DNA of 64,000 nt, taken from Leifsonia xyli. GTDB taxonomy: Bacteria > Actinomycetota > Actinomycetes > Actinomycetales > Microbacteriaceae. The position numbers and the translations under genes were made by a program. This document shows, piece by piece, positions 36,198 through 46,674 of the stretch. Numbering within the stretch: position 1 is the first letter of the stretch; each line of letters opens with the position of its first letter. The stretch covers positions 806,001 to 870,000 of the forward strand of contig CP014761.1 of the NCBI GenBank assembly GCA_001647635.1. The letters run 5' to 3'. The notes under the pieces are model-generated. The model was not told where the DNA came from, did no database searches, and saw only the letters and a list, made by a program, of their open reading frames with translations.

Positions 36198-37064
36198 ATG
36201 CCCAAGGATTCCGCCGGTCACCTCATCCCCGGCCGCGTCACACCGATGCGCCCGGTGCCGAGCCGCATCCCGCGGCCGGAGTACGTCGGCCGTCCCGGTC
36301 CCGCGCCGTACACCCGCGGCGACGTCTACACGCCCGACGAGGTGGCGCTCATCCGCGAGTCCGGCCGCATCGCGGCGCAGGCGATCGCGCTGGTCGGCGA
36401 GAACGTCCGACCCGGCGTGACCACCGAGGAGCTGGATGCGATCGGGCACGAGTTCCTGCTCGACCACGACGCGTATCCCTCCACGCTGGGGTACCGCGGC
36501 TTCACGAAGTCGATCTGCAGCTCGGTCAACGAGGTCGTCTGCCATGGCATCCCCGATGACACGGTGATCGAGGAGGGCGACATCGTCAACATCGACATCA
36601 CCGCGTACAAGAACGGCTTCCACGGCGACAGCAACCAGACCTTCATCGCCGGGACCGCGTCCGACGAGGTCACCCAGCTGGTCGACCGCACGCGCGAGGC
36701 GCTGAACCGCGGCATCAAGGCGGTCGCGCCCGGCCGTCAGGTCAACGTCATCGGCCGCGCGATCGAGTCGTATGCGAAGCGCTTCGGCTACGGCGTGGTG
36801 CGCGACTTCACCGGCCACGGCGTCGGCGCGGCCTTCCACACCGGACTGATCATCCCCCACTACGACGCCGCGCCCGCGTTCGACGACGTGATGGAGCCGG
36901 GAATGGTGTTCACCATCGAGCCGATGCTCACGCTCGGGACGCACGAGTGGGAGATGTGGCCCGACGACTGGACGGTCGTCACCAAGGACCGCAGCATCAC
37001 GGCCCAGTTCGAGCACACGCTGGTCGTGACCGAGCGGGGTGCGGAAATCCTCACGCTCCCCTAA
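36198..37064 (+). CDS. map: Methionine aminopeptidase, type I
   Basis: 288 residues. The pita-bread fold motifs are present: [12 protein letters not shown], the metal aspartates in [19 protein letters not shown], the histidine in [14 protein letters not shown], and the glutamates in FTIEPML and [10 protein letters not shown]. It removes the initiator methionine. An N-terminal extension of about 40 residues rich in Pro and Arg is typical of actinobacterial MetAP1c. Confidence 0.94.
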   Translation: MPKDSAGHLIPGRVTPMRPVPSRIPRPEYVGRPGPAPYTRGDVYTPDEVALIRESGRIAAQAIALVGENVRPGVTTEELDAIGHEFLLDHDAYPSTLGYRGFTKSICSSVNEVVCHGIPDDTVIEEGDIVNIDITAYKNGFHGDSNQTFIAGTASDEVTQLVDRTREALNRGIKAVAPGRQVNVIGRAIESYAKRFGYGVVRDFTGHGVGAAFHTGLIIPHYDAAPAFDDVMEPGMVFTIEPMLTLGTHEWEMWPDDWTVVTKDRSITAQFEHTLVVTERGAEILTLP

Positions 37065-37097
37065 CGCCCCGGCCAGCGGCGACCGCTGCGGGCGCGG

Positions 37098-37103
37098 TAG
37101 ATT
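37098..37103 (+). promoter_or_regulatory. -10 hexamer of a leaderless promoter for ppgK
   Basis: TAGATT, then CGAGGC (6 bases), then ATG 37110. Confidence 0.6.
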
Positions 37104-37109
37104 CGAGGC

Positions 37110-37942
37110 ATGACTTCGCAGAAGCACGCGATCGGCATCGACATCGGCGGCACGGGGATCAAGGGGGCTCTGGTCGATCTGTCGACCGGCGAGCTGCTCA
37201 GCGACCGGGTCAAGCTGCCCACCCCGCGGGCGGCAAGCCCGACGACATCGTCGAGACGACGAAGGAGATCGTCGACCAGCTGGCCAAGGAGGAGCCGGAG
37301 GCGCCCGTCGGCGTGTGCTTCCCGGCGATCGTCAGCCACGGCGTGACCCTGTCCGCCGCGAACGTCGCCAAGGACTGGATCGGGCTGCACGCCGAGAACC
37401 TGTTCGAGAAGGCGCTCGAGCGCGACATCCACTTCGTCAACGACGCCGACGCCGCCGGCTACGCCGAGACGCGGTTCGGCGCCGCGAAGGGCAAGGACGG
37501 CCTCGTCATCATGACGACGCTCGGCACCGGGATCGGATCCGCTCTGATCTACGACGGCATCCTCATCCCCAACGCGGAGCTCGGGCACCTCGAGATCGAC
37601 GGCCACGACGCGGAGTCGCGCGCCGCCTACTCGGCGAAGGAACGCGAAGACCTCAGCTGGGAGAAGTGGGCGAAGCGCCTGCAGAAGTACTACTCGAAGG
37701 TGGAGTTCCTCTTCACCCCGGACCTCTTCATCGTCGGCGGCGGCGTGTCCAAGAACTACCAGGAGTTCCTGCCGCTGCTGAAGCTCAAGACGCCGATCGT
37801 GCCGGCGGTGCACCGCAACAACGCGGGCATCCTCGGCGCCGCCGCCCTCGCGGTGCGGAGCGAGCGTCGTCAGGCGGGCGCCCGCGGCCGGAGCGGCGAG
37901 GTCGCAACGCCGGACGACGCCCCCGCGCCGACTCCGGCCTGA
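37110..37942 (+). pseudogene. ppgK: Polyphosphate glucokinase, interrupted by a 1-base frameshift
   Basis: The ROK-family glucokinase starts with the phosphate loop GIDIGGTGIKGALVDLSTGE and runs to KLPTPR. It then loses frame; the rest (GKPDDIVETTKEIVDQL, FVNDADAAGYAETRFG, LGTGIGSALI, AELGHLEIDG) continues in the next frame. Adding one G to the GGG at 37228-37230 restores a protein of 277 residues, the normal size. PpgK phosphorylates glucose with polyphosphate or ATP. All glucokinase motifs are otherwise intact, so the break is more likely a sequencing indel than decay. Confidence 0.85.
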
Positions 37943-37959
37943 CGCACGGAGGTCATCGG

Positions 37960-40472
37960 ATGGCTCGGGGTCGCCTGCGGGTGATGCTCGGCGCCGCCCC
38001 CGGCGTGGGCAAGACGTTCGCCATGCTCGAAGAGGGCGAGCGTCTCCGCGGCCTGGGCAAGGACGTCGTGGTGGCGGTGGTCGAGACGCACGGCCGGGTG
38101 GCGACCGCCGCCATGCTCGAAGGTCTGGAGGTCGTTCCGCGCCGGCTGGTCGAGCATCGCGGGGTGACCCTCGACGAGATGGATCTGGACGCGGTGCTGC
38201 GCCGTCATCCCCAGGTCGCCCTGGTCGACGAGCTCGCGCACACGAATGCGCCCGGCTCGGAGCACGCGAAGCGCTGGCAGGACGTCGAGGACCTGCTGGA
38301 GGCCGGGATCGACGTGATCTCGACCGTCAACATCCAGCACATCGAGTCGCTGAACGACGTGGTCGAGCAGATCACGGGCGTCCCACAGCGGGAGACCATC
38401 CCGGATGCCGTGCTGCGACGCGCGGACCGCATCGAGCTGGTGGACCTCGCCCCGCAGGCGCTGCGCGACCGCCTGGCCGAGGGCGTGGTCTACCCGGCGG
38501 CGCGGGTGGATGCGGCGCTGTCCAACTACTTCCGGCTCGGCAACCTGACGGCCCTTCGAGAGCTGGCGCTGCTGTGGCTCGCCGACGAGGTGGACAGCGC
38601 CCTGCAGCAGTACCGCGCCGAGCACGGCATCGCCGGAACGTGGGAGGCGCGGGAGCGGGTCGTCGTCGCGCTGACCGGCGGCCCCGAGGGCGAGACGCTG
38701 CTCCGCCGCGGCGCCCGCATCGCCGCCCGCAGCTCCGGCGGTGAGCTGCTCGCGGTGCACGTCACGAGCCAGGACGGCCTCCGCGAGGCGGCGCCCGGCG
38801 TCCTGGCGAACCAGCGCGCACTGGTCGAACAGCTCGGCGGCAGCTACCACCAGGTGGTCGGCGAGGACATCCCGCGCGCCCTGGTCGAGTTCGCGCGCGG
38901 CGAGAGCGCGACGCAGCTGGTCATCGGCGTCTCGCGCCGCAGCCGGCTGTCCGCGCTGCTGACCGGTCCGGGGATCGGCGCGACGGTGATTCGGGAGTCC
39001 GGCGACATCGACGTGCACATCGTGTCGCACGCCAAGGCGGGCGGCCGGTTCGCGCTGCCGCGACCGAAGGGCGGCCTCACCGTCCGGAGGCGCGTGTACG
39101 GCTTCCTGCTCGCCCTGGTCGGCGGCCCCTGCTGACGCTGCTGCTGACGAGCGGGCGGTCGCACGAGTCGATGACGGCGGACGTGCTCAGCTACCAGCTG
39201 CTCGTCGTGGTCGTCGCGCTCGTGGGCGGCATCTGGCCGGCCCTGTTCGCCGCGCTGCTGTCCGGGCTGACGCTCGACTTCTTCTTCGTCGAGCCGCTGT
39301 ACACGATCACGGTCGGAGAGCCGCTCCACCTGCTCGCGCTCATCCTCTACGTGGTCATCGCCGCTCTGGTCAGCCTCGTCGTCGACCAGGCCGCCCGGCG
39401 CACGCGGGCCGCGCAGCGGGCGGCGGCGGAGGCCGAGCTGCTGGCGACCGTCGCGGGCGAGGTCATCCGCGGCGAGGACGCGGTGCAGGCGATCGTCATG
39501 CGGACGCGGGAGGCGTTCGGGCTCGCGACGGTGCGGCTGGTGACGCCTGGGGGCGAGGTCGTGGCGAGCGACGGCCCGGAGCCGGAGGACGAGCCCGCGC
39601 AGCGCATCCCGGTCGGCACCGTGGACGGCCGGGGCGCCCAGGACGCCCGCGTGAGTCTGGAGCTGTACGGCCGGGACCTGGAGGCGGGCGACCGGCGCCT
39701 GCTCTCCGCGATCGTCGCGCAATTGGATGCCGCGCTGGAGCACCGCGAGCTCACGGCCACCGCCGCCGAGCTGGCACCGCTGGCAGAGGCGGACCGGGTG
39801 CGGAGCGCCCTGCTGGCGGCCGTCGGTCACGACCTGCGCCGCCCGCTCGCGGCGGCGACCGCGGCCGTGACCACCCTGCGCCAGGAGGAGCTGGCGCTCA
39901 GCGAGGGCGACCGGGAGGCACTGCTCGAGACCGCGGAGGACAGCCTCCACAACCTGGCCTCCCTAGTCACCGACCTGCTCGACGCGAGCCGGGTGCAGGC
40001 GGGCGTGCTGGCCGTCTCGCTCGCGCCGACCGAGCTCGACGATGTCGTCCTGCCCGCGCTCGACGAGCTCGGCATCGGCCCGGGCGACGTGGAGCTCGAC
40101 CTCTCCCCCGACGTCCCTCCCCTGCTGGCCGACGGCGTGCTGCTGCAGCGGGTGCTGGTCAATCTGCTCGGCAACGCCCTCCGCTACAGCCCGGCCGGCA
40201 CGCCGCCGGTGCTCGCCGCCAGCGCGTTCGCGGGGACCGTGCAGCTGCGCGTGATCGACCGCGGGCCGGGCATCCCCGAGGAGCGGCGGGAGGCGGTGTT
40301 CGCGCCGTTCCAGCGGCTGTCCGACACCGAGAACGACTCCGGGATCGGGCTCGGACTCGCCCTGTCGAAGGGCTTCGTCGAGGGGATGGGCGGGACGCTC
40401 GACGTGGAGGACACACCCGGCGGCGGCCTCACGATGGTGGTCTCGCTCCCGGCGGCCGGAGGGGACGCATGA
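37960..40472 (+). pseudogene. kdpD: Sensor kinase KdpD, interrupted by a 1-base frameshift
   Basis: The first part (37960-39135) holds the KdpD N-terminal domain with Walker loop GAAPGVGKTFAML and a universal-stress-like domain (TQLVIGVSRRSRL). The second part holds the membrane DUF4118 segment, a GAF-like region, the phospho-His box (VGHDLRRPLAAAT) and the HATPase (NLLGNALRYSPAG, GIGLGLALSKGF). The frame breaks at the C run 39126-39129 inside the first membrane helix; one extra C restores about 837 residues. KdpD senses potassium limitation and phosphorylates KdpE. GGAGG precedes ATG 37960. The kdpFABC pump genes are not in this window. Confidence 0.88.
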
Positions 40473-41188
40473 AGATTCTGATCGCGGACGACGACCCGCA
40501 GATCCTGCGCGCGCTGCGCATCCTGCTCACCGCGCGCGGCTACGAGGTGCTGACGGCGCGCACGGGCGCCGAGGCGCTGTCGGTCGCGGTCGAGACGCAT
40601 CCCGACCTCGTGATGCTCGACCTCGGCATGCCGGAGCTGAACGGGATCGAGGTGATCGAGGGCCTGCGCGGCTGGACCAGCGTGCCGATCCTCGTCGTCT
40701 CCGGACGGACCGGCTCGGGCGACAAAGTGGATGCTCTGGACGCCGGCGCCGACGACTACGTCACCAAGCCGTTCGCGGCCGACGAGCTGCTCGCCCGCAT
40801 CCGCGCCCTCACCCGGCGGCAGACCACGACGGCGGACGAACCGGTGATCGCGTTCGGAGACGTCACGGTCGATCTCTCCGCCCATCAGGTGACGCGGCGG
40901 GATGCCGAGGGCGCGCATCCGGTGCGCCTCACGCCGACGGAGTGGCAGCTGCTCGAGGTGCTGCTGCGCAACCCGCGACGGCTGGTCACACGGCAGGCGC
41001 TGCTCACGCAGGTCTGGGGCCCGCAGTACACGAAGGACACCGGCTACCTGCGGCTCTACCTGGCGCAGCTGCGCAAGAAGCTGGAGCCGGAGCCTTCGCA
41101 GCCGCGGTACCTGCTCACCGAGCCCGGGATGGGGTACCGCTTCGTGCCGGACGAGGGCCCGGGCGAAGAAGGGGAATGGGCCGGCTGA
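40469..41188 (+). CDS. kdpE: Response regulator KdpE
   Basis: 239 residues, OmpR family. The receiver domain has the acidic pocket DDDPQILRALRIL, the phospho-aspartate in MLDLGMPELNG and the lysine in DYVTKPF. The winged-helix output domain runs from about residue 130 (LTPTEWQLLEVLLRNPRRLV, KDTGYLRLYLAQLRKKLE). It would activate potassium-uptake genes. The start overlaps the kdpD stop (ATGA), so the pair is coupled. The last codons lie within the 3' end of rnpB on the opposite strand. Confidence 0.93.
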   Translation: MKILIADDDPQILRALRILLTARGYEVLTARTGAEALSVAVETHPDLVMLDLGMPELNGIEVIEGLRGWTSVPILVVSGRTGSGDKVDALDAGADDYVTKPFAADELLARIRALTRRQTTTADEPVIAFGDVTVDLSAHQVTRRDAEGAHPVRLTPTEWQLLEVLLRNPRRLVTRQALLTQVWGPQYTKDTGYLRLYLAQLRKKLEPEPSQPRYLLTEPGMGYRFVPDEGPGEEGEWAG

Positions 41189-41548
41189 TACGCCGGGTTC
41201 TGTCACGGCGCCGAAGCGCCGCGGACGGCCATCTATCTCGGAGCGACGTTGCCGCCGCCCTCCAGCGGTCTACCCGGGGACGAGACGAGCAGCCTCATGG
41301 TCCCCTGTCCGACCTTGCTCCGGGCGAGGTTTACCCAGCCGGCCGGGTCACCCCGGCCGCTGGTGGTCTCTTACACCACCGTTTCACCCTTACCGGGAGG
41401 CGAGCCTCCCGGCGGTCTGCTTTCTGTTGCACTTTCTCGCGGGTTGCCCCGGGTGGGTGTTACCCACCGCCCTGCTCTGCGGAGCCCGGACGTTCCTCGG
41501 CGGCCCGCTGACGCGGACCGACGCGACCGTCTTGCCGACCCATTCCGG
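41173..41548 (-). ncRNA. rnpB: RNase P RNA (rnpB), bacterial type A
   Basis: About 376 nt on the minus strand. The conserved 5' core GAGGAACGTCCGGGCTCC and the 3' segment ACAGAACCCGGCGTATCAG are present. The two ends pair as helix P1: GGAATGGGTCGGC (5') with GCCGGCCCATTCC (3'), 13 pairs with one G-U. The ends were set from P1 and are good to a few bases. It is the catalytic RNA that matures tRNA 5' ends. The 3' end overlaps the last codons of convergent kdpE. Confidence 0.92.
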
Positions 41549-41585
41549 CCTCCACCCTAGCGCAGGGCCGATCTCCGAGCCTGGG

Positions 41586-42320
41586 TCAGAGCCCGCTGTC
41601 CTCGCCGCGGACGAGGATGGCCCCGCTGTCCGGGCAGAGCACGACGTCGTCGGCCGCGGCGCGGCGGATCTCGGAGAGGTCGGACTCGGTCAGCTTCACG
41701 TTGGAGCCCATCGAGACGCCGCGGATGAGCGCGGCGGCGCCGATGCCGTACCGGGCGCGCTGGCGCTCGTACAGCTCGATCAGGTCGGCGGGGAGCGCGT
41801 CGGCGATGGTCGCGCGGTCGGCCGCGGCGGCCTTGCGCTGCACATCGAGCTTGCCGGCCTCCTCGTCGCGCTGCGCCTCGAGCGCCTCGACGCGCGAGCC
41901 GAGTTCGGCGCGCTCCGCCTCCACCGCGGCGAGCGCCTCCTCCAGCGTCTCGACCCGCTCCATGACGGTCAGCTCGATCTCTTCGAGGTCGTCCTTGCGG
42001 CGCGCCAGCGAGGCGAGCTCGGCTTCGAGCGCCTGCACATCCTTGACGGAGGCGGTCTGCTGCACGCGGTCGGTGTCGCGCTTGACCCGGGCCTCGACGA
42101 GCTCGACGTCGGACTCGACGCGCTTGAGCTCTGCGCGGGCGTCCTCCAGCTCGCCGGTGGCGGCGATCCAGCGGGCACGCAGCGCCTCGACCTCGGGCTG
42201 GAGCTTCGCCAGCTCGCCCAGCTGCGGGAGGTTCTTGGTCGCGTGCGCGAGCTGCGCGAGGCGGGTGTCGGCGGCCTGCAGGCGCAGGAGCTCGTTCTGG
42301 TCGGCGGGACTGGCTTTCAC
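41586..42320 (-). CDS. DUF164-family coiled-coil protein with degraded zinc ribbon
   Basis: 244 residues. A long coiled coil (residues 10-175) precedes a C-terminal domain that in the family is a four-cysteine zinc ribbon. Here the first CxxC has become VSMGSN and the second reads CPDSGAILVR, so only one of four cysteines remains and metal binding is unlikely. The family (zf-RING_7 / DUF164) is widespread in actinobacteria and usually lies next to a Nif3-family gene, as here; its role is not established. GTG start with GAAGGAAG about 9 bases upstream. Confidence 0.82.
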   Translation of the reverse strand: MKASPADQNELLRLQAADTRLAQLAHATKNLPQLGELAKLQPEVEALRARWIAATGELEDARAELKRVESDVELVEARVKRDTDRVQQTASVKDVQALEAELASLARRKDDLEEIELTVMERVETLEEALAAVEAERAELGSRVEALEAQRDEEAGKLDVQRKAAAADRATIADALPADLIELYERQRARYGIGAAALIRGVSMGSNVKLTESDLSEIRRAAADDVVLCPDSGAILVRGEDSGL

Positions 42321-42348
42321 GATGCGGTGCTTCCTTCGTGCGGGGTGG

Positions 42349-43166
42349 TCATTGCAGGATGGCGAAATCCCACGGATCGGTCCGGAGCTCGCTCACGACG
42401 ACCTCGACGCCGGGGAGCGCCGCACGCAGCTGCTCGGCGGCGGTGTCGAGCCAGAGCCATTCGCTGGCCCAGTGGGAGACGTCGAGGAGCGCAGGGCCGC
42501 CGCCGAGCGTCGCCTGCTCGCGGGCTTCGGACGCCGGATGGTGGCGCAGGTCGGCGGTGATGTAGACGTCGGCCGTGCGGACGGCGTCGGAGCCCAGCAG
42601 CGAGTCGCCGGCTCCGCCGCAGACCGCGACGCGCGTGACGGGCTGGTGATAGTCGCCCGCCGCTCGCACGCCGCCGGCGGTGGGGGGCAGTAGGTCGGCC
42701 ACCGCACGGGCGAGCTGGCCGAGGGTCGTGGGCTGCGGGAGGTCGCCCACCCGCCCGATGCCGGTCGCGCCGTCGGCGGCCGGGGCGATGGGGCTCGTGT
42801 CGCGGAGGCCCAGCCGGGCGGCGAGCACGTCGCTGGTGCCGTCGGCGACCACATCGGCGGTGGTGTGCGCGGCGTACAGCGCGACGCCGCCGCGGATGAG
42901 CCGCGCGAGCAGGGCGCCCTTGTAGCGGTCCTCGGCGATGCTCGTCACCCGCGCAGCAGCAGCGGGTGGTGGGCGATCAGCAGGTCGGCGCCCAGCTCGA
43001 CCGCCTCGTCGACCGTCGCGGCGACGGCATCGACCGCCAGCAGGATGCGCTGCACGGGAGCCGCCGGATCGCCGGAGACGAGCCCGGGCGCATCCCAGCT
43101 CTCGGCACCCGCGAGCGGCCACAGCTGCTCGACGGTGTCGCGGACGGAGGAGAGGGTGTTCGGCAC
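42349..43166 (-). pseudogene. Nif3-like dinuclear metal centre protein, interrupted by a 1-base frameshift
   Basis: The N-terminal part runs from GTG 43166 to IAHHPLLLRG, which contains the family's HH metal ligands. The remainder (VTSIAEDRYKGALLARLI, ALYAAHTTADV, VAVCGGAGDSLL, YITADLRHH, DVSHWASE) continues in the next frame. Adding one base at the CCC 42948-42950 restores a 272-residue protein of normal length with all metal-binding histidines. Proteins of this family form hexamers; some have GTP cyclohydrolase-like or phosphodiesterase claims, but none is settled. Probably intact in the organism. Confidence 0.83.
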
Positions 43167-43173
43167 GTCGATC

Positions 43174-43179
43174 AGCCTA
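43174..43179 (-). promoter_or_regulatory. -10 hexamer of a leaderless promoter for the Nif3 gene
   Basis: TAGGCT on the minus strand, then 7 bases (GATCGAC), then GTG 43166. Confidence 0.5.
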
Positions 43180-43254
43180 CGGGATGGGTCCCCGGCACGA
43201 GCGGGCGGTCTCCGATCTGCGGAGAACCCGCCAGGCCCCCGCCTGTGGAGCGTG

Positions 43255-45302
43255 TCACTCGACGGACTGCTCCTGCCGGCGCACCGCAGGCACGGCCGAC
43301 ACCAGCACGCCGAACAGCCCGATCACGAGCGCGATCACGACGCCGATGTTGCTCGTGCCGATCCCCGCCTGCGGGTCGATGCCGACCATCCGGAACAGGT
43401 AGCCCTCCCAGCCGAGCCACGGCAGTGGCGAGCTCACGGTCCCGAGGCCGACCGCCGTGCCCGCGACCAGCAGGGCCAGGTTCGTCCACCGCCAGTCCGG
43501 GTACGCGCCGCCGCGCGCGAGCAGCGACGGCGAGTGCAGCCGCCGGGTGCGCAGCATCATCTCCCCGGAGAACACGCCGACCCAGGCGGCGACCGGCACC
43601 GACAGCGCGGTCGGCACTCCGCGGATCACCGAGGAGAGGTCGGTCACCGTCGCCGCGAGCACGCCGCCCACGATCGCCACGGCAGCCCCGGCGACCAGGG
43701 TGCTCCAGCGCCGCCCCAGCCGCACGCCGAGGGCGTCGATCGTGAACCCGGTCGAGTACAGCGTCAGCACCAGCGCCGAGACGAGCGAGAGTCCGACCGC
43801 CAGCAGCAGTGGGACGGGGTACCAGCCGGGGAGGCCGAGCCCGACGAGCGCGCCGACCGGGTCCTGCGCGAGATCGGCCGCCCATCCCGGATTCGACGCG
43901 GCGAGCAGGCCGCCGTACGAGACGAGGACGAACGGCGGGACGCCCGCTCCGAAGGTCGCCCAGAGCATCGCTGCTCCCCCGGACGACAGCGGACGCTGGT
44001 AGCGCGCGACCTCCGCGCTGCTCATCGCCCAGGCCAGCCCGACGTAGCTGAGCACGAGGACGGCACCGGTCACGACGTGCGTCCAGAGCGCGTCCCGGGC
44101 GTCGAGCGCCCGCGAAAGGTCGACGTGCTGCCACGTCGCCATGATCATCAGCACGATGAGCACGGCGGAGGCGATGGTGAGCACCAGCTGCACCCGCGCG
44201 ACCAGCGCATACCCGATGTACGCGACCGCGACGGCCACGGCGATCGTGACGGCGAGCGCCGTCACCGTCGCTCCGACGGCGTTGCCCGGCCACCCCTCTG
44301 CCTCGGTGAGCGACCCCGCCGCGGAGCCCGCCAGCCAGAGCAGCACGGAGCCCCAGAACAGCTTGACCACCAGCGCGATGACGGTCGGGAGGAGGTTGCC
44401 GCGCATCCCGAAGGTCGCCCGCGAGACGACGAGGGTCGGCTGCCCGCTCCACTTGCCCGCGAGCGTGCCGAGGCCGAGCGGGAGGAAGGAGAGCGCCACG
44501 CCCACGAGGGTGGCGACGAGCAGCTGCCGCAGGCTCAGGCCGAGGACGAACAGGGTCGCGCCGACGCCGACGCTGATGAGGGACGAGGTGCCCGCGAACC
44601 ACAGCCAGAACATCCGGGAGGCGCGGCCGGCGCGAGCGCGGAGGGGCGTCGGCTCGAGATCCGACGTCTCGGGGTGAGAATGCTCGGCCGCGCATGGCGG
44701 GCGGCAGCGTGCGAGGCGGATTCGACGGGGGCCTCGGGGGCCGGTGCCTCGGGAAGGGCGGCGGGGGCCGGAGCGGAGTCCACGGCGCGGGAGGCGGCGG
44801 GAGCGGGTGGGGTGTCCGGTCGGGGCTCCGGCTGCTGCTCGTCGGATTCGGGCTGCGCGACCGGGAGGACCGGCACCGGCTCGGAGTCACGCGGCGCGAG
44901 CTCCGGCGGGACGAAGTCGAGGGGCTCAGCGCGCGCGATCGGCCGATAGGCCGGCGGCGAGATCACCTCGGCCGGCGGCTCGGGCTGCGGCTCCTCTGCC
45001 CGCTGCACCGGGATCGCCGCCGTCGCCACCCACGGGCTGAAGGTCGGCTCCGGCCCTGTCGGCTCCCGTCGCACCGGGAGGTCGTCGAAACTGATCAGCT
45101 CCGTCGGCGCCCCGACCCACTGATCCTCGTCATCCGACGCCTCGTCTGCATCGTCACCGTCGGCGGCCTGCGCCTCCGCCGGCGCCGTCCCGGCCCGCGG
45201 AACGACGATGGGGATCGCGGGCGTTATCCGCGCGACCTCCTCCTCCAGCGCGCTGGCGAGCTCGTCGTCGCTGTGCCGCTCGCCGCGCGTCGCCCCATCC
45301 AT
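43255..45302 (-). pseudogene. Cytosine-permease family transporter with long N-terminal tail, interrupted by a 1-base frameshift
   Basis: The N-terminal 200 residues (MDGATRGERHSDDELASALE onward) are acidic and proline-rich and are predicted to be cytoplasmic. The second frame gives HSHPETSDLEPTPLRARAG, then FWLWFAGTSSLISVG and about twelve membrane helices of the purine-cytosine permease (NCS1) type, with SGQPTLVVSRATFG as a family motif. The frames join near 44686-44693 if one G is added, giving 682 residues in total. I treat both parts as one gene because the tail runs straight into a typical pre-helix segment and no start site separates them. The substrate is unknown. Confidence 0.72.
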
Positions 45303-45308
45303 GACGCC

Positions 45309-45314
45309 AGACTA
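45309..45314 (-). promoter_or_regulatory. -10 hexamer of a leaderless promoter for the permease
   Basis: TAGTCT on the minus strand, then GGCGTC (6 bases), then ATG 45302. Confidence 0.65.
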
Positions 45315-45349
45315 CCGACGCGTCGCGCGCACCTGGAGCGGCGAACACG

Positions 45350-45355
45350 TACCAT
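45350..45355 (+). promoter_or_regulatory. -10 hexamer of a leaderless promoter for thyA
   Basis: TACCAT, then CGGAGC (6 bases), then GTG 45362. It is back to back with the permease promoter. Confidence 0.6.
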
Positions 45356-45361
45356 CGGAGC

Positions 45362-46168
45362 GTGACCCGGATTGCGACCCCGTACGAAGACCTGCTGCGC
45401 GACGTGCTGGCGAACGGCGCCCGCAAATCCGACCGCACCGGCACCGGGACGCGCAGCGTCTTCGGCCGTCAACTGCGGTTCGATCTCGCCGACGGCTTCC
45501 CGCTCATCACCACCAAGCGCGTCCACTTCAAGTCGATCGCGTACGAGCTGCTGTGGTTCCTCCGCGGCGAGAGCAACGTCGGCTGGCTGCGCGACAACGG
45601 CGTCACCATCTGGGACGAGTGGGCCGATCAGGATGGCGAGCTCGGCCCGGTCTACGGCGTCCAGTGGCGCTCGTGGCCGACCCCCGACGGCCGGCACATC
45701 GACCAGATCCAGCAGGTGATCGACACCCTTCGAACCGACCCGGACTCGCGCCGCATCATCGTCTCCGCGTGGAACGTCGCCGACATCCCGGATATGGCGC
45801 TCGCCCCGTGCCACGCCTTCTTCCAGTTCTACGTCGCCGACGGCAAGCTCTCCTGCCAGCTCTACCAGCGCAGTGCGGACATGTTCCTCGGCGTCCCGTT
45901 CAACATCGCCAGCTACGCACTGCTGACGCTCATGGTCGCCCAGCAGGTCGGCCTCGAGCCGGGCGAGTTCGTCTGGACCGGCGGGGACGTCCACATCTAC
46001 GACAACCACGTCGAGCAGGTGACGGAGCAGCTGACGCGCGATCCGTATCCCGCGCCCACCCTCCGCTTCGCCCGGAAGCCCGAGAGCATCTTCGACTACC
46101 GGTTCGAGGACTTCGTCGTCGAGGACTACCAGCACCACCCCGCCATCCGCGCGGCCGTGGCCGTATGA
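45362..46168 (+). CDS. thyA: Thymidylate synthase ThyA
   Basis: 268 residues. The N-terminal phosphate-binding arginine segment [13 protein letters not shown], the catalytic cysteine in [27 protein letters not shown] and the C-terminal [11 protein letters not shown] end are all normal. It methylates dUMP using methylene-tetrahydrofolate, which becomes dihydrofolate for the next gene's product. GTG start. The stop overlaps the folA start as ATGA. Confidence 0.95.
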   Translation: MTRIATPYEDLLRDVLANGARKSDRTGTGTRSVFGRQLRFDLADGFPLITTKRVHFKSIAYELLWFLRGESNVGWLRDNGVTIWDEWADQDGELGPVYGVQWRSWPTPDGRHIDQIQQVIDTLRTDPDSRRIIVSAWNVADIPDMALAPCHAFFQFYVADGKLSCQLYQRSADMFLGVPFNIASYALLTLMVAQQVGLEPGEFVWTGGDVHIYDNHVEQVTEQLTRDPYPAPTLRFARKPESIFDYRFEDFVVEDYQHHPAIRAAVAV

Positions 46169-46644
46169 CGATCGGACTGATCTGGGCGCAGGCCCACGAC
46201 CGGGTGATCGGCGCCGGCGGCGTCATGCCCTGGCACCTCACCGAGGACCTCAAGCACTTCCGCGCAGTGACCGGCTCCGACCCGGTGATCATGGGACGCC
46301 GCACCTGGGAGTCGCTGCCCGAGCGCTACCGCCCGCTCCCGGGCCGCACGAACATCATCGTCACGCGGCAGGAGGGCTGGGAGGCACCGGGCGCGCAGGT
46401 CGTCCACTCGGTCGACGTCGCCCTCGCCGCGGCAGCCGACGGCATCGTCTGGGTGATCGGCGGCGCCGAGCTGTACAGCCAGACCCTGCCCCGCGCGGAC
46501 CGCCTCGAGATCACCGAGATCGACCTCGACGTGGACGGCGACACCCGGGCGCCGGACCCGGGCGACGGCTGGACCGTCGACGCCGGCGACTGGCAGACCG
46601 CCGGCAACGGGATGCGCTACCGCTTCCTCACGTACACCCGCTGA
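46165..46644 (+). CDS. folA: Dihydrofolate reductase
   Basis: 159 residues. Motifs are [20 protein letters not shown] (substrate pocket), [20 protein letters not shown] (NADPH site) and [13 protein letters not shown]. It regenerates tetrahydrofolate consumed by ThyA, with which it is translationally coupled. The acidic residue of the active site is Glu27-like in LTEDLKHF. Normal length. Confidence 0.94.
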   Translation: MTIGLIWAQAHDRVIGAGGVMPWHLTEDLKHFRAVTGSDPVIMGRRTWESLPERYRPLPGRTNIIVTRQEGWEAPGAQVVHSVDVALAAAADGIVWVIGGAELYSQTLPRADRLEITEIDLDVDGDTRAPDPGDGWTVDAGDWQTAGNGMRYRFLTYTR

Positions 46645-46674
46645 CCCGAACCTGAACGGAACAGAAGGGATCCG

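Noticed and set aside
39100..39180. kdpD split considered as two genes or programmed frameshifting
   Set aside because: The slip falls in the middle of a membrane helix, there is no downstream start with a ribosome site, and no slippery heptamer with a stimulatory structure is seen.
40902..42560. Plus-strand open frames through 41.2-41.5 kb
   Set aside because: The stretch is RNase P RNA on the other strand, shown by its P1 helix and conserved core.
44620..45302. Proline-rich segment considered a separate gene
   Set aside because: It has no stop before the transporter apart from a one-base slip, and the transporter core has no start signal of its own there.
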